DNA from: Agrobacterium vitis
Lineage (GTDB): Bacteria > Pseudomonadota > Alphaproteobacteria > Rhizobiales > Rhizobiaceae
Reading direction: 5' to 3'
Assembly (NCBI RefSeq): GCF_014926405.1
Contig: NZ_JACXXJ020000005.1
Location: forward strand, 3,267,001 to 3,331,000
Length of the DNA stretch: 64,000 nucleotides
The notes below the pieces were generated by a model, which worked only from the letters and a program-made list of their open reading frames with translations, had not been told where the DNA came from and ran no database searches. The translations under genes and the position numbers were made by a program. Below are positions 31,701 through 40,814 of this stretch, in pieces (position 1 is the first letter of the stretch; each line of letters begins with the position of its first letter).

Positions 31701-34217
31701 GGCAAGATCACCGATCAGGTGACGCATGCCGCCGAGCTGTTTGCAGCGCCGCGCGGTGTGGATGCCATTGACGCCGACTGGTATCCGCCAGTGCCGGTCA
31801 TGGCTGGCCGTGCCGATCATGTTGCGCCTGCCATCGATGGCAGCGATCTGGAATTCTGGAACGGTTACGGTGGCTTTGCTGCTGATGGTGCCGAATATGT
31901 GGTGCGGCTTGGCCCCGGCCAATCGACGCCGCAGCCGTGGATCAACGTGATCTCCAACGACAATTTCGGCTTCCATATCGCAGCCGAAGGCTCGGGCTTC
32001 ACCTGGAGCCGCAATTCGCGCGACTATCAGCTGACACCATGGTCGAACGATGCTGTCACCAACCGTACCGGCGAGGCCTTCTATGTGGCCGATCTCGACA
32101 GCGGTGAGGTGGTCAGCCCGATCTCTGCCGCCAGCAACCGGCAGGACGTCGTCTATGAGACCCGTCATGGCCTTGGCTATTCGGTGTTCTCCACCGAGGC
32201 TGCTGGACTTGCCGTCGACCTGACGGTCACAGTCGATCAGGTCGAGCCGGTCCGCTTTACCCGGCTTACGATCCGCAATACTGGCGATAGCGCTCGTCGT
32301 CTGCGCAGCTACGGTTATGTCGAATGGATTCTCGGCAACAATCCGCAGAAGACGGCTGCCTTCGTGCTGCCATCCCATGATGCGGAAACCGGGGCACTGA
32401 TGGCGACCAACCCCTATAGCATCGACTATTCGGGACGCTTCGCCTTCCTCACCGCCGTAGAAACGGCATCGGGCTTTGCCTCCAGCCGCCGCGAATTCAT
32501 TGGTCGGCATGGCGATATCAAGATGCCACAGGCCGTGGCCAAGGGCTCGCCGCTGTCCGGCTCCATCGATCCGGAAGGCGATCCCTGCGCGGCGCTGGCC
32601 TTCGACATCACCTTGCAGCCCGGCGAAGAAGCGTCCGTCACCTTCCTGCTGGGCGATGCCGAGAGCATCGAACAGGCCCGCAGCGTGATTGCGGCTGCCA
32701 AAGCCAAGGGCTTTGACGGCGCACTGGCCGAGGCCGAGTCCTTCTGGGGTGATTTCACCGGCCATATCAAGGTGAAGACCGGCGACAAGGCCTTCGACCA
32801 TATGGTCAATCACTGGCTGCCCTATCAGACGCTGGCCTGCCGCATCAAGGCACGCGCCGGTTTCTATCAGGCATCGGGAGCCTATGGTTTCCGCGACCAG
32901 TTGCAGGATAGCCTGGCCTTCCTGCTCTACAGGCCAGAGCTTGCTCGCGACCAGATCCTCAACGCTGCTTCGCGGCAGTTTAGGGAAGGCGACGTGCAGC
33001 ATTGGTGGTTGCCGCAAAACGGTGCTGGCATTCGCAGCACGATCTCCGATGACGTGGTCTGGCTGGCCTATGCCGTTCATTCCTATGTCACGGCGACCGG
33101 CGACAAGGCGATCCTGGATACAGACGTTAGCTTCCTCGATGGTCCGACGCTGGCCCTTGGTCGCCACGACGCCTTCTTCAAGCCGGAAATTTCCGCTGAG
33201 AAGGCACCGCTCTACGAACACGCGGCACGGGCGCTCGATCTCGCCATCACCCGTACCGGCACCAACGGCCTGCCGCTGATCCTTGGCGGTGACTGGAACG
33301 ACGGCATGAACCGGGTCGGCGTTGCCGGACGCGGCGAAAGCGTCTGGCTTGGCTGGTTCCTTGCCAATGCGTTGACGGTGTTCACGCCCTTTGCCGAGGA
33401 GCGCAAGGATTCAGCCCGCGTCAAGGCCTGGGCGAAATACCTGAAGAGCCTGAAGGCCGCGCTGGAAAAAGCCGGTTGGGATGGCGATCACTACCGCCGT
33501 GGCTATTTCGATGATGGCGATCCGTTGGGCTCCGACCAGTCGGACGAATGCCGGATCGATGCCATCGCCCAGTCCTGGTCGGTTCTGTCTGGCTTTGCCG
33601 AGCCGGAGCGTCAGCAGCAGGCTATGAACTCGGTGGTCGGACGGCTGATCGATGACGAAGTGGGGATCGTTCGTCTCTTCACCCCACCGTTCGAAAAGAG
33701 CCGTCTGGACCCGGGCTATATCAAGTCCTATCCGCCGGGCGTGCGCGAAAACGGCGGCCAATATACCCATGCGGCAATCTGGACGGGTCTGGCTCTGTCC
33801 AAGCTTGGCCGCAATGACGAGGCCTGGAAAGTGTTCTCGATGCTGAACCCGGTTCATCATGCCGAGACCACGGATGAAGCCGATCGTTACCGGGTCGAGC
33901 CCTATGTCGTGGCAGCCGATGTCTATGGCGGCCCCGGCTATGAAGGGCGCGGCGGCTGGACCTGGTATACCGGTTCGGCTGGCTGGCTCTACCGCTTCGC
34001 TCTGGAAGGCTTCCTCGGCATCCACCGTCAGGGTGAGGGCATCAGCCTGAAGCCTGCCTTGCCATCCAGCCTTTCCTCCTATGAGGCAGAGGTCAGCATT
34101 GGCGGCAAGGCCGTGGCGATCACCGCAAGCCGCAAGGCCGATGGTTCCGGCTACGAGGTGACGGCCAACGGCGCAGCGGTGACTGAAAAGGACGGGGCTT
34201 TCGCCATTAGCTTGTAA
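25716..34217 (+). CDS. ndvB: Cyclic beta-1,2-glucan synthase NdvB (ChvB)
   Basis: Giant inner-membrane enzyme that primes, polymerises, trims and cyclises beta-1,2-glucan from UDP-glucose. The 2833-residue protein has a long N-terminal part, membrane segments near residues 410-460 and 805-880 and ~950-1010, the glycosyltransferase domain (family GT84 in CAZy, as recalled) with DADTR (residue ~624) and RQHRWARGDW (~771), a glycoamylase-like region with AHHHGMS (~1490), and a C-terminal GH94-type phosphorylase domain with GGDWNDGMNRVG (~2523) and NGGQYTHAAIW that sets chain length. ATG at 25716 gives a length equal to that of rhizobial NdvB; ATG at 25728 or GTG at 25659 are alternatives, and no strong ribosome-binding site decides. 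Confidence 0.96.
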   Translation: MSPSMTPSTAPRDTETRNIDHNDSIRATYLTIDELQEKSKALATSVMSTLPGFFDFDFFARHKENEREILRVYRTTAADVEAGATITPAAEWLLDNHYIIEEAIQEVRRDFPKKFYRQLPTVKVGDRIIPRVMALAWLYVAHTHSTVTRESMTALAEGYQSEHSLEIGELWALPSMVRFVLVENLRRISTRVEKSRQMRRKANEAADEIVRLNDEAACREYLKQLESLADDNTFATQFLYRLRNGSQTSAVAVSWLEQRLEANGRTTEEAMAAEHNRLSSGNVSMGSIIKGLRTIDDTEWSVWVEEVSHVDKILRSHSDYEALDFGSRNSYRNTIEKLARRSDKSELEIAQIAIDLSKAAASTGDLSDAPSNVGSVLVGAQKEALERAVGYRVPAHIAVTRSFKRLHWLAIALPVLALTALALALVAWYLSYAGLSVPLITILVVLFALPASEGATGLFNTLSTFVLKPARLVGYEFKEGIPDDARTLVAVPCMISKRDHVDELVRNLEVHYLTNPRGEVYFSLLSDWPDAKVEETEADLEVLEYAKREIAALNARYNEDGKTRFYFLHRRRLFNPQEDCWMGWERKRGKLHELNLLLRGDKDTSYLPGANAVPDGVQYVMTLDADTRLMRDAVTKMVGKMYHPINRPVHDPKTGRVVSGYGILQPRVTPSLTTGKDASVFQRVFSINRGLDPYVFTVSDVYQDITGEGSFTGKGLYHVDAFERAIKGQIDENTVLSHDLLEGSFARCALVTDVELVEDFPTRYEVEISRQHRWARGDWQLLPYILDPKRGITSLGRWKMVDNLRRSLTPIAWFAASVIGWFAMSPIDTLIWQLLLIFSLFVAPTISLINALVPRQTDIVPSAHFQSLWADLRGANAQVALRIVFIADMACMMADAIVRSMYRLLVSRKLLLEWRTAASIQSVAQGSIPTYYRTMRYAPTLALVAFGLSAYEAGYGALIGLPFTLMWVLSPLVAWYVSQSAETEDRLLVPEETVIELRRIARRTWRYYETFANAGEHFLPPDNFQETPEPVVARRTSPTNIGVYLLSIVSARHFGWLGFEQTIEKLEQTIGTVEKMDKFRGHLYNWYHTDTLKSLGNRYISAVDSGNLAGHLIAISSACRHWAEAPSAHLQGSLDGIGDVGGILMEALKELPDDRKTVRPLRTRLYERIIGFNNALASVKREHEFASIRVINLAVLARDIQKLAANLHHELRSDKSTDLLRWSEALVAVCESHIADSAFDLSNIEPLRQRLASLRDRSRDLAFSMDFAFLFRKERRLLSIGYRVETMELDEACYDLLASEARLTSLFAIAKGDLPTEHWYKLGRQVVPIGSRAALVSWSGSMFEYLMPPLVMQERQGGILNQTNNLIVKEQMNHGKRLNIPWGISEAAFNARDHALAYQYTNFGVPTLGLKRGLGQNAVIAPYASILASQYDPKAAAENLKKLRALGALGAYGFHDAVDFTPTRVPKGKTCAVVYNYYAHHHGMSIAAIANVTFNGLLRELFHADPVIEAAELLLQEKAPREIPVMSAKYEPQTPGKGQADLLRPEIRTITDPLSKDRELVLLSNGHYSVMLTATGSGFSRWNGLSVSRWKADPTEDRNGTFIFLRDTASGEWWSTTAAPRRAAEEKTRVVFSDDKAEFTKSVGDITSTVECVVATEHDAEGRRVTLLNTGTEDRFIEVTSYMEPVLSSDDNDNAHPVFSRMFVKTELGRKGDVIRIERNKRSPSDPDICVAHLVSDTSGPGRNTEFETDRYKFIGRGRTLAEAAAFDPNAVLSGSDGFTLDPIASFRRVLRVPAGKKVSVVYWTIAAPSRQEVDVAIERYRHPDAFNHEMLHAWTRTQVEMRHIGITSQQAAAFQQLGRYLVYPDMHLRADPETVRAGLASQSALWPNSISGDYPIFAVRINDEMDTEVVREALSAQDYLQRHGVVTDVVILNERAASYAQDMQHALEQLAEGMRTKQAEGGQQHVFAVRRDLMDESGWNAVLAAARVVLHARNGKITDQVTHAAELFAAPRGVDAIDADWYPPVPVMAGRADHVAPAIDGSDLEFWNGYGGFAADGAEYVVRLGPGQSTPQPWINVISNDNFGFHIAAEGSGFTWSRNSRDYQLTPWSNDAVTNRTGEAFYVADLDSGEVVSPISAASNRQDVVYETRHGLGYSVFSTEAAGLAVDLTVTVDQVEPVRFTRLTIRNTGDSARRLRSYGYVEWILGNNPQKTAAFVLPSHDAETGALMATNPYSIDYSGRFAFLTAVETASGFASSRREFIGRHGDIKMPQAVAKGSPLSGSIDPEGDPCAALAFDITLQPGEEASVTFLLGDAESIEQARSVIAAAKAKGFDGALAEAESFWGDFTGHIKVKTGDKAFDHMVNHWLPYQTLACRIKARAGFYQASGAYGFRDQLQDSLAFLLYRPELARDQILNAASRQFREGDVQHWWLPQNGAGIRSTISDDVVWLAYAVHSYVTATGDKAILDTDVSFLDGPTLALGRHDAFFKPEISAEKAPLYEHAARALDLAITRTGTNGLPLILGGDWNDGMNRVGVAGRGESVWLGWFLANALTVFTPFAEERKDSARVKAWAKYLKSLKAALEKAGWDGDHYRRGYFDDGDPLGSDQSDECRIDAIAQSWSVLSGFAEPERQQQAMNSVVGRLIDDEVGIVRLFTPPFEKSRLDPGYIKSYPPGVRENGGQYTHAAIWTGLALSKLGRNDEAWKVFSMLNPVHHAETTDEADRYRVEPYVVAADVYGGPGYEGRGGWTWYTGSAGWLYRFALEGFLGIHRQGEGISLKPALPSSLSSYEAEVSIGGKAVAITASRKADGSGYEVTANGAAVTEKDGAFAISL

Positions 34218-34240
34218 AACCTTCATTATCTGACACAAGA

Positions 34241-34274
34241 AAACCGGCTGAGAGTGATCTCAGCCGGTTTTTTT
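34241..34274. terminator. Strong bidirectional terminator after ndvB
   Basis: Perfect 13-base-pair stem (34241-34253 with 34258-34270) with loop GTGA, followed by a run of seven T on the + strand and preceded by A-rich DNA that serves the convergent transporter gene. Confidence 0.9.
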
Positions 34275-34304
34275 ATGCTGCATTCAGATTTAATGCTGGA
34301 TTTT

Positions 34305-35681
34305 TCAGCTCCTCTTAGCTGCCGGGTAGGGCGTTGCCAGCAGCAGCACCAGCCCAACGCCGAGAAAGATAATCAAGCTTGCCATGCCCGCCCGCGACGA
34401 ACCGGTGGCGGTGGTGATCAGCGAAAACGACAGGGTCGCCATGAAGCTGGTGGCGCGGCCTGACAGCGCATAGATGCCGAAATAGCGGCCTGCTTCCTCA
34501 GGGGCGATGCTGCGGGCGAGATAGGAGCGGGACGAGGCCTGAACCGGGCCGAAGGCAAGGCCGATCAGGATGCCGTAGAGGATATAGACTTTCTCCGCCG
34601 CTGTGCCGAACAGGCCGCCGGTACTATCAGGCGAAAGCGGTATCAGACCGAAGGCGGTGAAGCTGGGGCCGGTGGAAATAATCCCGAAGGTGGCCGTCAA
34701 AAGCAGGATCAGGCTGATGACCACCATGGTTTTCGAGCCAAGCGCCGCATCCAACCGGCTGGCAAGGGCGCAGCCGAAAATGGCGACGACATTGAGAATA
34801 ATGCCGTAAATGCCGATTTCCATCGTTGACCAGCCGAACATGCCAGCGGCAAACACCCCGCCGAGGATCAGCAAGCCGTTGACGCCGTCCTGGTAGATCA
34901 TCCGGGCAATCAAAAACCTGAGGATACCCGCCCGGTGCCGCACCTCGCGTAGCGTCGCCTTGAGATCGGCAAGCCCGGCTTTCACCGCCTTGCCAAACGG
35001 ATCGCCCTTCTGTTGATCGGGCGTGAAGAAGAACATCGGCAGGATGAACAGCAGATACCAGAGCGCCGAGACCGGTCCGGTGACGCGGGCATCCTCGCCC
35101 GTTGCGGGATCAAGCCCGAACAGCGGCGTGCTGCCTAAAATGGTCTTGCCCGTGTCGGGATTGGCCGCAACAAACAGCACGACGGCAATCAGCACGATCA
35201 TGCCGCCCAAGTAGCCGAGCCCCCAGGCCATATTGGAAATCCGACCGACATCCTTGGCGCTCACCAGCCGTGGCATCATCGAATCATTGAAGACGATGGA
35301 GAATTCGGCGGCTATCGAGGCAAGGCTGAACAGCACCAGCGGAAAGATCACAGGTGAGCCGGGGACCGCTTGCCACAGTAGCAGCAGGCAGGTGATCTTG
35401 ATAACAGCAAAAAAGGCGATCCAGGGCTTGCGTGAGCCGCTGCGGTCGGCAATGGCACCCAGAACCGGGGAGAGCAGGGCGATGACCACGGAGGCGACGG
35501 TGGCGGCATTGCTCCAGGCGGCCTGTGCGCTGACCGGATCGCTGGTGAAGCGGGAGACGAAATAGGGACCGAAAATAAAGGTCGTGACCACGGTGAAGAA
35601 GGGTTGCGCGGCCCAATCGAACAGCATCCAGCCCCATATGCCGGATCTGCTGGTCTGCCTTGTCTGTGCATCTGATTGCAT
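34305..35681 (-). CDS. MFS transporter, UMF1/ATG22-like family
   Basis: A 458-residue polytopic membrane protein with about 12 predicted spans. The N-terminal block GWMLFDWAAQPFFTVVTTFIFGPYF is typical of the UMF1 family of the major facilitator superfamily, related to yeast vacuolar effluxer Atg22. Substrate is unknown; amino acids or other small metabolites are possible. ATG at 35681 is used because it begins a short hydrophilic tail; an in-frame ATG at 35726 would place the 12-base-pair hairpin (35691-35719) inside the coding region. It converges on ndvB. Confidence 0.85.
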   Translation of the reverse strand: MQSDAQTRQTSRSGIWGWMLFDWAAQPFFTVVTTFIFGPYFVSRFTSDPVSAQAAWSNAATVASVVIALLSPVLGAIADRSGSRKPWIAFFAVIKITCLLLLWQAVPGSPVIFPLVLFSLASIAAEFSIVFNDSMMPRLVSAKDVGRISNMAWGLGYLGGMIVLIAVVLFVAANPDTGKTILGSTPLFGLDPATGEDARVTGPVSALWYLLFILPMFFFTPDQQKGDPFGKAVKAGLADLKATLREVRHRAGILRFLIARMIYQDGVNGLLILGGVFAAGMFGWSTMEIGIYGIILNVVAIFGCALASRLDAALGSKTMVVISLILLLTATFGIISTGPSFTAFGLIPLSPDSTGGLFGTAAEKVYILYGILIGLAFGPVQASSRSYLARSIAPEEAGRYFGIYALSGRATSFMATLSFSLITTATGSSRAGMASLIIFLGVGLVLLLATPYPAAKRS

Positions 35682-35690
35682 TGTCGTGCC

Positions 35691-35719
35691 TGTCGCCGCC
35701 GATGATCTCGGCGGCGACA
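35691..35719. promoter_or_regulatory. Perfect 12-bp hairpin just upstream of the UMF1 transporter start
   Basis: Arms TGTCGCCGCCGA (35691-35702) and its complement (35708-35719) with a five-base loop end ten bases upstream of the chosen ATG. On the transporter transcript it would sit at the ribosome entry site. Whether it regulates translation, or ends read-through from the Gdh gene upstream, cannot be told by eye. Confidence 0.45.
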
Positions 35720-35783
35720 CTGGCATTATCTCATGACAGCTTCAATGGGGCTGGAAACCGGCCACATTAAAGCAACGAGCCTT

Positions 35784-38700
35784 TCACGCAGCCCCTTGGG
35801 CGATGTCCGTCAGCAGGCTGGCGGCAACGGTGAGGCGCGACAAGCTCGGATCGCCTTCCGTGAGCGCGATCAACTCGCTGCCCAACCTGTTGATCCGCAG
35901 TGCATCCGCAGACCGCCAGGCGGCAACCGGATCGCGGCTGTCCCCGTGCTGGGTCAGGGCCTGGACGACGATATTGCGCCGCGCCTTCAGCACCAGATCC
36001 AGGCTGCGCAGCCGGGCCAGGCTGTCGTAATGGTCGCTGGTCGGAATTTTTTCGACCGAGGACAGCAGCCTGCCAATCCGGAAGATTTCGCTGACCTTGT
36101 AATAGCCTTCCGTTGCCTTTTGCAGGCTGGCATCGGCCCGAAGTGCGACGGAAATCACCTCCGGGGTGACCGTCAGGCTCCACAATTCGGCGAGGTCCTC
36201 CGCCAGATCCTCCGGCACGCCCGCAGCGGTCATGGCGCTGGCCTCGGCACCGATCTGCGCCGAGAAATCGGCTGGGGTGACCGAGCGGCTGAAGCCCTTG
36301 AAGGATTTGATCGCGCTTTTCAACTTGCGCACCACATCCGACAGGTCACCGGCGGCCAATCGTGTATCAATCGCCAATTTGGTGAAGACGCGGTAGACCG
36401 TGGCGACCCGCTGGTAGAGATCGTTCTGTGCTTCGCCGGAAATTTCCCCGTCCAGCGCGTCGATCCGGTCCCAATAGGCACGCAGATCCAGCCCATCGCG
36501 GGTGAGAAGGGCAGCTCTGGCAATATCCTCCGCCGTACCGCCAGTCGCGTCGCTCATCCACGCCATGAAGCCTGGGCCGCCACGGTTGATAATGTGGTTG
36601 GCGAGCACGGTGGCAATGATTTCGCGGTGCAGCCGATGCGTGGCAATGTCATCGGCGTAAGGCTTGCGCATTTTCTTCGGGAAGTAATTGCTGAGAATAC
36701 TGGCGCAATAGGGATCGTCCGGCAGGCTGGTTTCGACCAGATCGTCGAACAGCGAGATCTTGGCATAGGACAGTAGTACGCCGATTTCCGGTCGCGTCAG
36801 GGATTGACCGCCTGCATAGCGTTCGGCCAGCGCCGCGTCGTCGGGCAGGGTTTCCACTTTGCGGTTCAGTCGGCCCGAGGCCTCCAAGACGGTCATCAGC
36901 CGGGACAGCTCATCGCGATTGCCGCCGCCCTGACGCGCCACCAGCGAAATCGCCAGGGATTGGAGATAGTTGTTGCGCAATACCAGTTCGCCAACCTCCT
37001 CGGTCATCGAGGCCAGCAGTTTGTTGCGGGCCGGGAGATCAAGGCGACCGCTTGATACCGCCGTTGACAGGGCAATCTTGATATTGACCTCGACGTCGGA
37101 GGAGTTGACGCCTGCCGAATTGTCAATGGCGTCGGAATTGCACCGTCCGCCCTTCAACGAAAAGGCAATGCGACCCTTCTGGGTGACGCCGAGATTGGCA
37201 CCTTCGCCAATCACCTTGGCGCCGACCTCATCGGCCGTAATGCGGATCGGGTCGTTCGCACGATCGCCGACCTCGGCATCGGTTTCCGACAGCGCCTTGA
37301 TATAGGTGCCGATACCGCCGAACCACAGCAGATCGACCGGCGCCTTCAGGATCGCGGTCATGATTTCAAACGGTGTCGCTACTTTCTTGGCAAGGCCAAT
37401 TGCCTCGGCGGCTTGCGGGGTCAGAGTGACGGACTTTTCCGTCCGTGAAATGATCATCCCGCCTTTGGATAGCAGCGTCTTATCGTAATCCTGCCAGCTG
37501 GAGCGGGCGAGCCCGAACATCCGCTTGCGTTCCTGGAAGGATTTTTCCATGTCCGGATCGGGGTCGATGAAAATATCCCGGTGGTCGAAGGCGCCGATCA
37601 GCCGGATCTTGCGTGACAGCAGCATGCCATTGCCGAACACGTCGCCCGACATGTCACCGACGCCTGCGACCGTGAAGGGCGTCTTCTGGATGTCGACGCC
37701 CATTTCGCGGAAATGCCGCTTGGCGGCTTCCCAGGCACCTCGGGCGGTGATGCCCATTTTCTTGTGGTCATAACCGGCGGAACCGCCTGAGGCGAAGGCG
37801 TCGTCCAGCCAGAACCCGGCCTCGCGGGCCAGACCGTTGGCCGTATCGGAAAAGGTTGCCGTGCCTTTGTCGGCAGCGACGACGAAATAGGGATCGTCTC
37901 CATCCAGCCGCACCGTATCGGCGGGGGCGACGACTGCGCCGTCCTTGATATTGTCGGTGATCGACAGCAGCGTGCGGATATAGGTCATATAGGCTTCCCG
38001 GCCCATCCGTAGGTAGTCTTCACGGTTGGCGGGGCTTGGCAATTGCCGGGGAAAGAAGCCGCCCTTGGCGCCAACAGGCACGATCACCGCATTCTTCACC
38101 TGCTGCGCCTTGACGAGACCGAGCACTTCGGTGCGGTAATCCTGGGCGCGGTCCGACCAACGCAAGCCGCCACGGGCAACCTTGCCGAAGCGCAGATGCA
38201 CGCCCTCGACCTCTACCCCATAGACAAACATTTCCCGGAACGGGCGCGGTTGCGGCAGGCCGTCCAGTTGCTGGGGGTCGAATTTGAAAGCCAGCATCGG
38301 CTTGACATTGCTGCTGCTGTTTTTCTGCGAAGAGAGGCTTTTCTGGAAATAATTGGTGCGCAGGGTCGAATCCACTGCGTTCTGGTAACGCCGCAAGATA
38401 CGGTCCTCATCGAGGCTCGGCACGGAGGCGAGCGCCGTCTCGATGCCGTCGCGCAGTTCCGCCAGTTTGCGCGGACGCGATTTTTCAGAAAGCTTCGGAT
38501 CGAAAGACTGGTGGAAGAGAGTGAAGAGATCGGCGGTGATCTCAGGATATTTGTTCAGTGTTTCGGCAATATAGGTCAGGGAATAGACCAGGCCCGCCTG
38601 GCGCAGATAGGCCGCATAGGCGCGCAGAACAGCCACTTCGCCGACATTGAGCCCAGTGCTCAACACCAACCGGTTGAAGGCATCGTTGTCGACCACGCCG

Positions 38701-40577
38701 TTGAAGACGGCAAGGAACGTTGCCTCCACACGTGCGCCGTGCCGGGCAATGTCGAAATCCTGGCCAGCGCGAACTGACAGCTCCATGTCATGCAGCACGA
38801 CCAGCTGATCCTTGGATTCGCCAGTGCCGTTGACGGTAATGTCGAAGGTTCGCTCGCTGACGACGCTGAAGCCAAGATTTTCCAGCAGTGGCACGCGCCG
38901 CGAGAGCGGCAGGTGATGACCGGCGTGGAACACTTTGAGATACAGCGTCTGGCCTTCCGCTGTCTGGCGATTGTGGAAGGCGATGGAGGCTTTCGCGCCG
39001 GACAGGCAGGTCTGGATATGGCTGAGATCGGCGACAGTCTCTTCCGGTGAAAACGCATCCTCAAAGGCGCGACTGACGACCAATTGCGGCGATTTTGGCG
39101 GCGCAAGGCTGGCGAAGCGGTCATCCCATCGGGCGGTAATGGCCTTGACCGCTTCTTCCAGCTTGTTCTGGGCGATGCGCGGTGTCTTGCCTTCCGAACG
39201 GCCGATGATGAAATGTACCCGTGCCACGCCACCTTCCGGGAAAGCCGGATAATAAGCCGAGAGGCGGCCATCATAGACCTTGGTGAAATAGGCACCGATC
39301 TTCTCGCGCACCAGCGAATTATATTCCTCGCGCGGCACGAAAACCAGCAATGAGACGAAACGGTCGAAATGGTCGATGCGTTGCAGCACCCGCACCCGTG
39401 GCCGCTCGCTGAGATCCATGATCTGCTCGCAGAAACGCGAAAGCGTTTCGGTATCGATCTGGAACAGGTCGTCGCGGGGATAGGATTCCAGCGTGTTCTG
39501 CAATATCCGTCCGGAATGGCTCAAAGGGTCGAAATTGAACTGGTCGGTGACCTTTTCGACCTTGGCGCGCAGCAGGGGAATGTGATTGACGGAATGGGTA
39601 TAGGCGGTGGCTGTGAACAGGCCGACGACCCGCAACTCCCCGACAACCTTGCCCGCGGCATCGAAGCGCTTGATACCGATATAATCCATATAGGCGCGGC
39701 GATGCACCACGGATTTGACATTGGCCTTGGTGACGATCAGGTCATCCGGCCCCTGAAGGAAGGCCAGGATTTCCGGTGTTGTCGTTACTGCATTGCGGCC
39801 CTGGCGCAGCACCAGAACATCGGGATTGGAGAGGATGCCTAGTCCACGGCCCTTGTCACGCTCCAGCTTGGCGTTCGCGCCATCACCGGAATAAAGATAT
39901 TCGCGCATACCGAGGAAGGTGAAATTATCGTCGCGCAGCCATTCCAGAAAGGCGATGGCTTCGGCTCGTTCTGTCTTGCGCTTGACATTGGACTGCTCGG
40001 TCAATTCGGCCATGACGCTGTCGAGCAGCGAGATCATCGGCTGCCAGTCACTGGCAACGGTGCCGACCTGGGCAACGACGGATTGTAGCCGTTCCGCAAG
40101 GCCCTTGGCTTGATCCTCGTTCAAGGGCGCCAGATGCAGTTGGATATAGCTCACGCGGTCGCTGGTCTCGGTCTGGGTGTCGGCGAGTGCCCAGCGGCCC
40201 TCCGCCTGGACCAGAATCGGATGGATGGTGAGATGAATATCACGAAACTGGCTTGTGACCTCGCCCATGACTGAATCGTAGAGAAACGGCTTGTTGCGAT
40301 CGACGATGGACAGCACGCTGAGGCTTGCGCCATCGGCGGCGATGCCTTCGACGGGGGAAATGCGCACCTGCGCTGCCTTGCCCTGCCAGTCTTGCAGATC
40401 CTGGCTGGCGCGAAGGGCCGCGGCTCGAAGCATCGCGGCATCGTAATGCTGGAGATCGTCATCGCTGGCGCGTCCGAAAAGGGCGCCCGGATCGATGAGG
40501 CCGGGCTGGTTTTCTCCGGCTGTGGATCTGGCAAGCTCAAAGAGCTGGTCCCGTTTTACCCGTTTTGCTGCAACCAC
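35784..40577 (-). CDS. NAD-specific glutamate dehydrogenase, large (~180 kDa) class
   Basis: Interconverts glutamate and 2-oxoglutarate plus ammonium with NAD, mainly in the catabolic direction. At 1597 residues it belongs to the L_180 class, with long regulatory N- and C-terminal regions around a GDH core containing ARGGLRWSDRAQDYRTEVLGL and PVGAKGGFF (catalytic Lys region, near residue 835) and GVGDMSGDVFGNGML in the nucleotide-binding part. The start is assigned to GTG at 40577, since GGAGG lies six bases upstream; the in-frame ATG at 40595 would put that Shine-Dalgarno inside the gene. The divergent gene is the pyridoxal kinase. Confidence 0.95.
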   Translation of the reverse strand: MVAAKRVKRDQLFELARSTAGENQPGLIDPGALFGRASDDDLQHYDAAMLRAAALRASQDLQDWQGKAAQVRISPVEGIAADGASLSVLSIVDRNKPFLYDSVMGEVTSQFRDIHLTIHPILVQAEGRWALADTQTETSDRVSYIQLHLAPLNEDQAKGLAERLQSVVAQVGTVASDWQPMISLLDSVMAELTEQSNVKRKTERAEAIAFLEWLRDDNFTFLGMREYLYSGDGANAKLERDKGRGLGILSNPDVLVLRQGRNAVTTTPEILAFLQGPDDLIVTKANVKSVVHRRAYMDYIGIKRFDAAGKVVGELRVVGLFTATAYTHSVNHIPLLRAKVEKVTDQFNFDPLSHSGRILQNTLESYPRDDLFQIDTETLSRFCEQIMDLSERPRVRVLQRIDHFDRFVSLLVFVPREEYNSLVREKIGAYFTKVYDGRLSAYYPAFPEGGVARVHFIIGRSEGKTPRIAQNKLEEAVKAITARWDDRFASLAPPKSPQLVVSRAFEDAFSPEETVADLSHIQTCLSGAKASIAFHNRQTAEGQTLYLKVFHAGHHLPLSRRVPLLENLGFSVVSERTFDITVNGTGESKDQLVVLHDMELSVRAGQDFDIARHGARVEATFLAVFNGVVDNDAFNRLVLSTGLNVGEVAVLRAYAAYLRQAGLVYSLTYIAETLNKYPEITADLFTLFHQSFDPKLSEKSRPRKLAELRDGIETALASVPSLDEDRILRRYQNAVDSTLRTNYFQKSLSSQKNSSSNVKPMLAFKFDPQQLDGLPQPRPFREMFVYGVEVEGVHLRFGKVARGGLRWSDRAQDYRTEVLGLVKAQQVKNAVIVPVGAKGGFFPRQLPSPANREDYLRMGREAYMTYIRTLLSITDNIKDGAVVAPADTVRLDGDDPYFVVAADKGTATFSDTANGLAREAGFWLDDAFASGGSAGYDHKKMGITARGAWEAAKRHFREMGVDIQKTPFTVAGVGDMSGDVFGNGMLLSRKIRLIGAFDHRDIFIDPDPDMEKSFQERKRMFGLARSSWQDYDKTLLSKGGMIISRTEKSVTLTPQAAEAIGLAKKVATPFEIMTAILKAPVDLLWFGGIGTYIKALSETDAEVGDRANDPIRITADEVGAKVIGEGANLGVTQKGRIAFSLKGGRCNSDAIDNSAGVNSSDVEVNIKIALSTAVSSGRLDLPARNKLLASMTEEVGELVLRNNYLQSLAISLVARQGGGNRDELSRLMTVLEASGRLNRKVETLPDDAALAERYAGGQSLTRPEIGVLLSYAKISLFDDLVETSLPDDPYCASILSNYFPKKMRKPYADDIATHRLHREIIATVLANHIINRGGPGFMAWMSDATGGTAEDIARAALLTRDGLDLRAYWDRIDALDGEISGEAQNDLYQRVATVYRVFTKLAIDTRLAAGDLSDVVRKLKSAIKSFKGFSRSVTPADFSAQIGAEASAMTAAGVPEDLAEDLAELWSLTVTPEVISVALRADASLQKATEGYYKVSEIFRIGRLLSSVEKIPTSDHYDSLARLRSLDLVLKARRNIVVQALTQHGDSRDPVAAWRSADALRINRLGSELIALTEGDPSLSRLTVAASLLTDIAQGAA

Positions 40578-40814
40578 GACTTTCCTCCAAGGCATTTTGC
40601 TGCGGTATCTTCGTCACTATGCACTACCAGTGATTTCAGAATCATATCTGTGAGGGCAAATGTGGGTTCCACAAGCCGAATTTTTGTTTTTTTCATTTTT
40701 TTGGAGACAAAATCCCAAAAAGCGGTCGAATTTTCGCCGCTAGCCATCAAAATTTGACAAAACAGCCTCAAAAGCGTCGAGTAGGATCACACGTTCACGA
40801 GGTTTCATCCGTCC

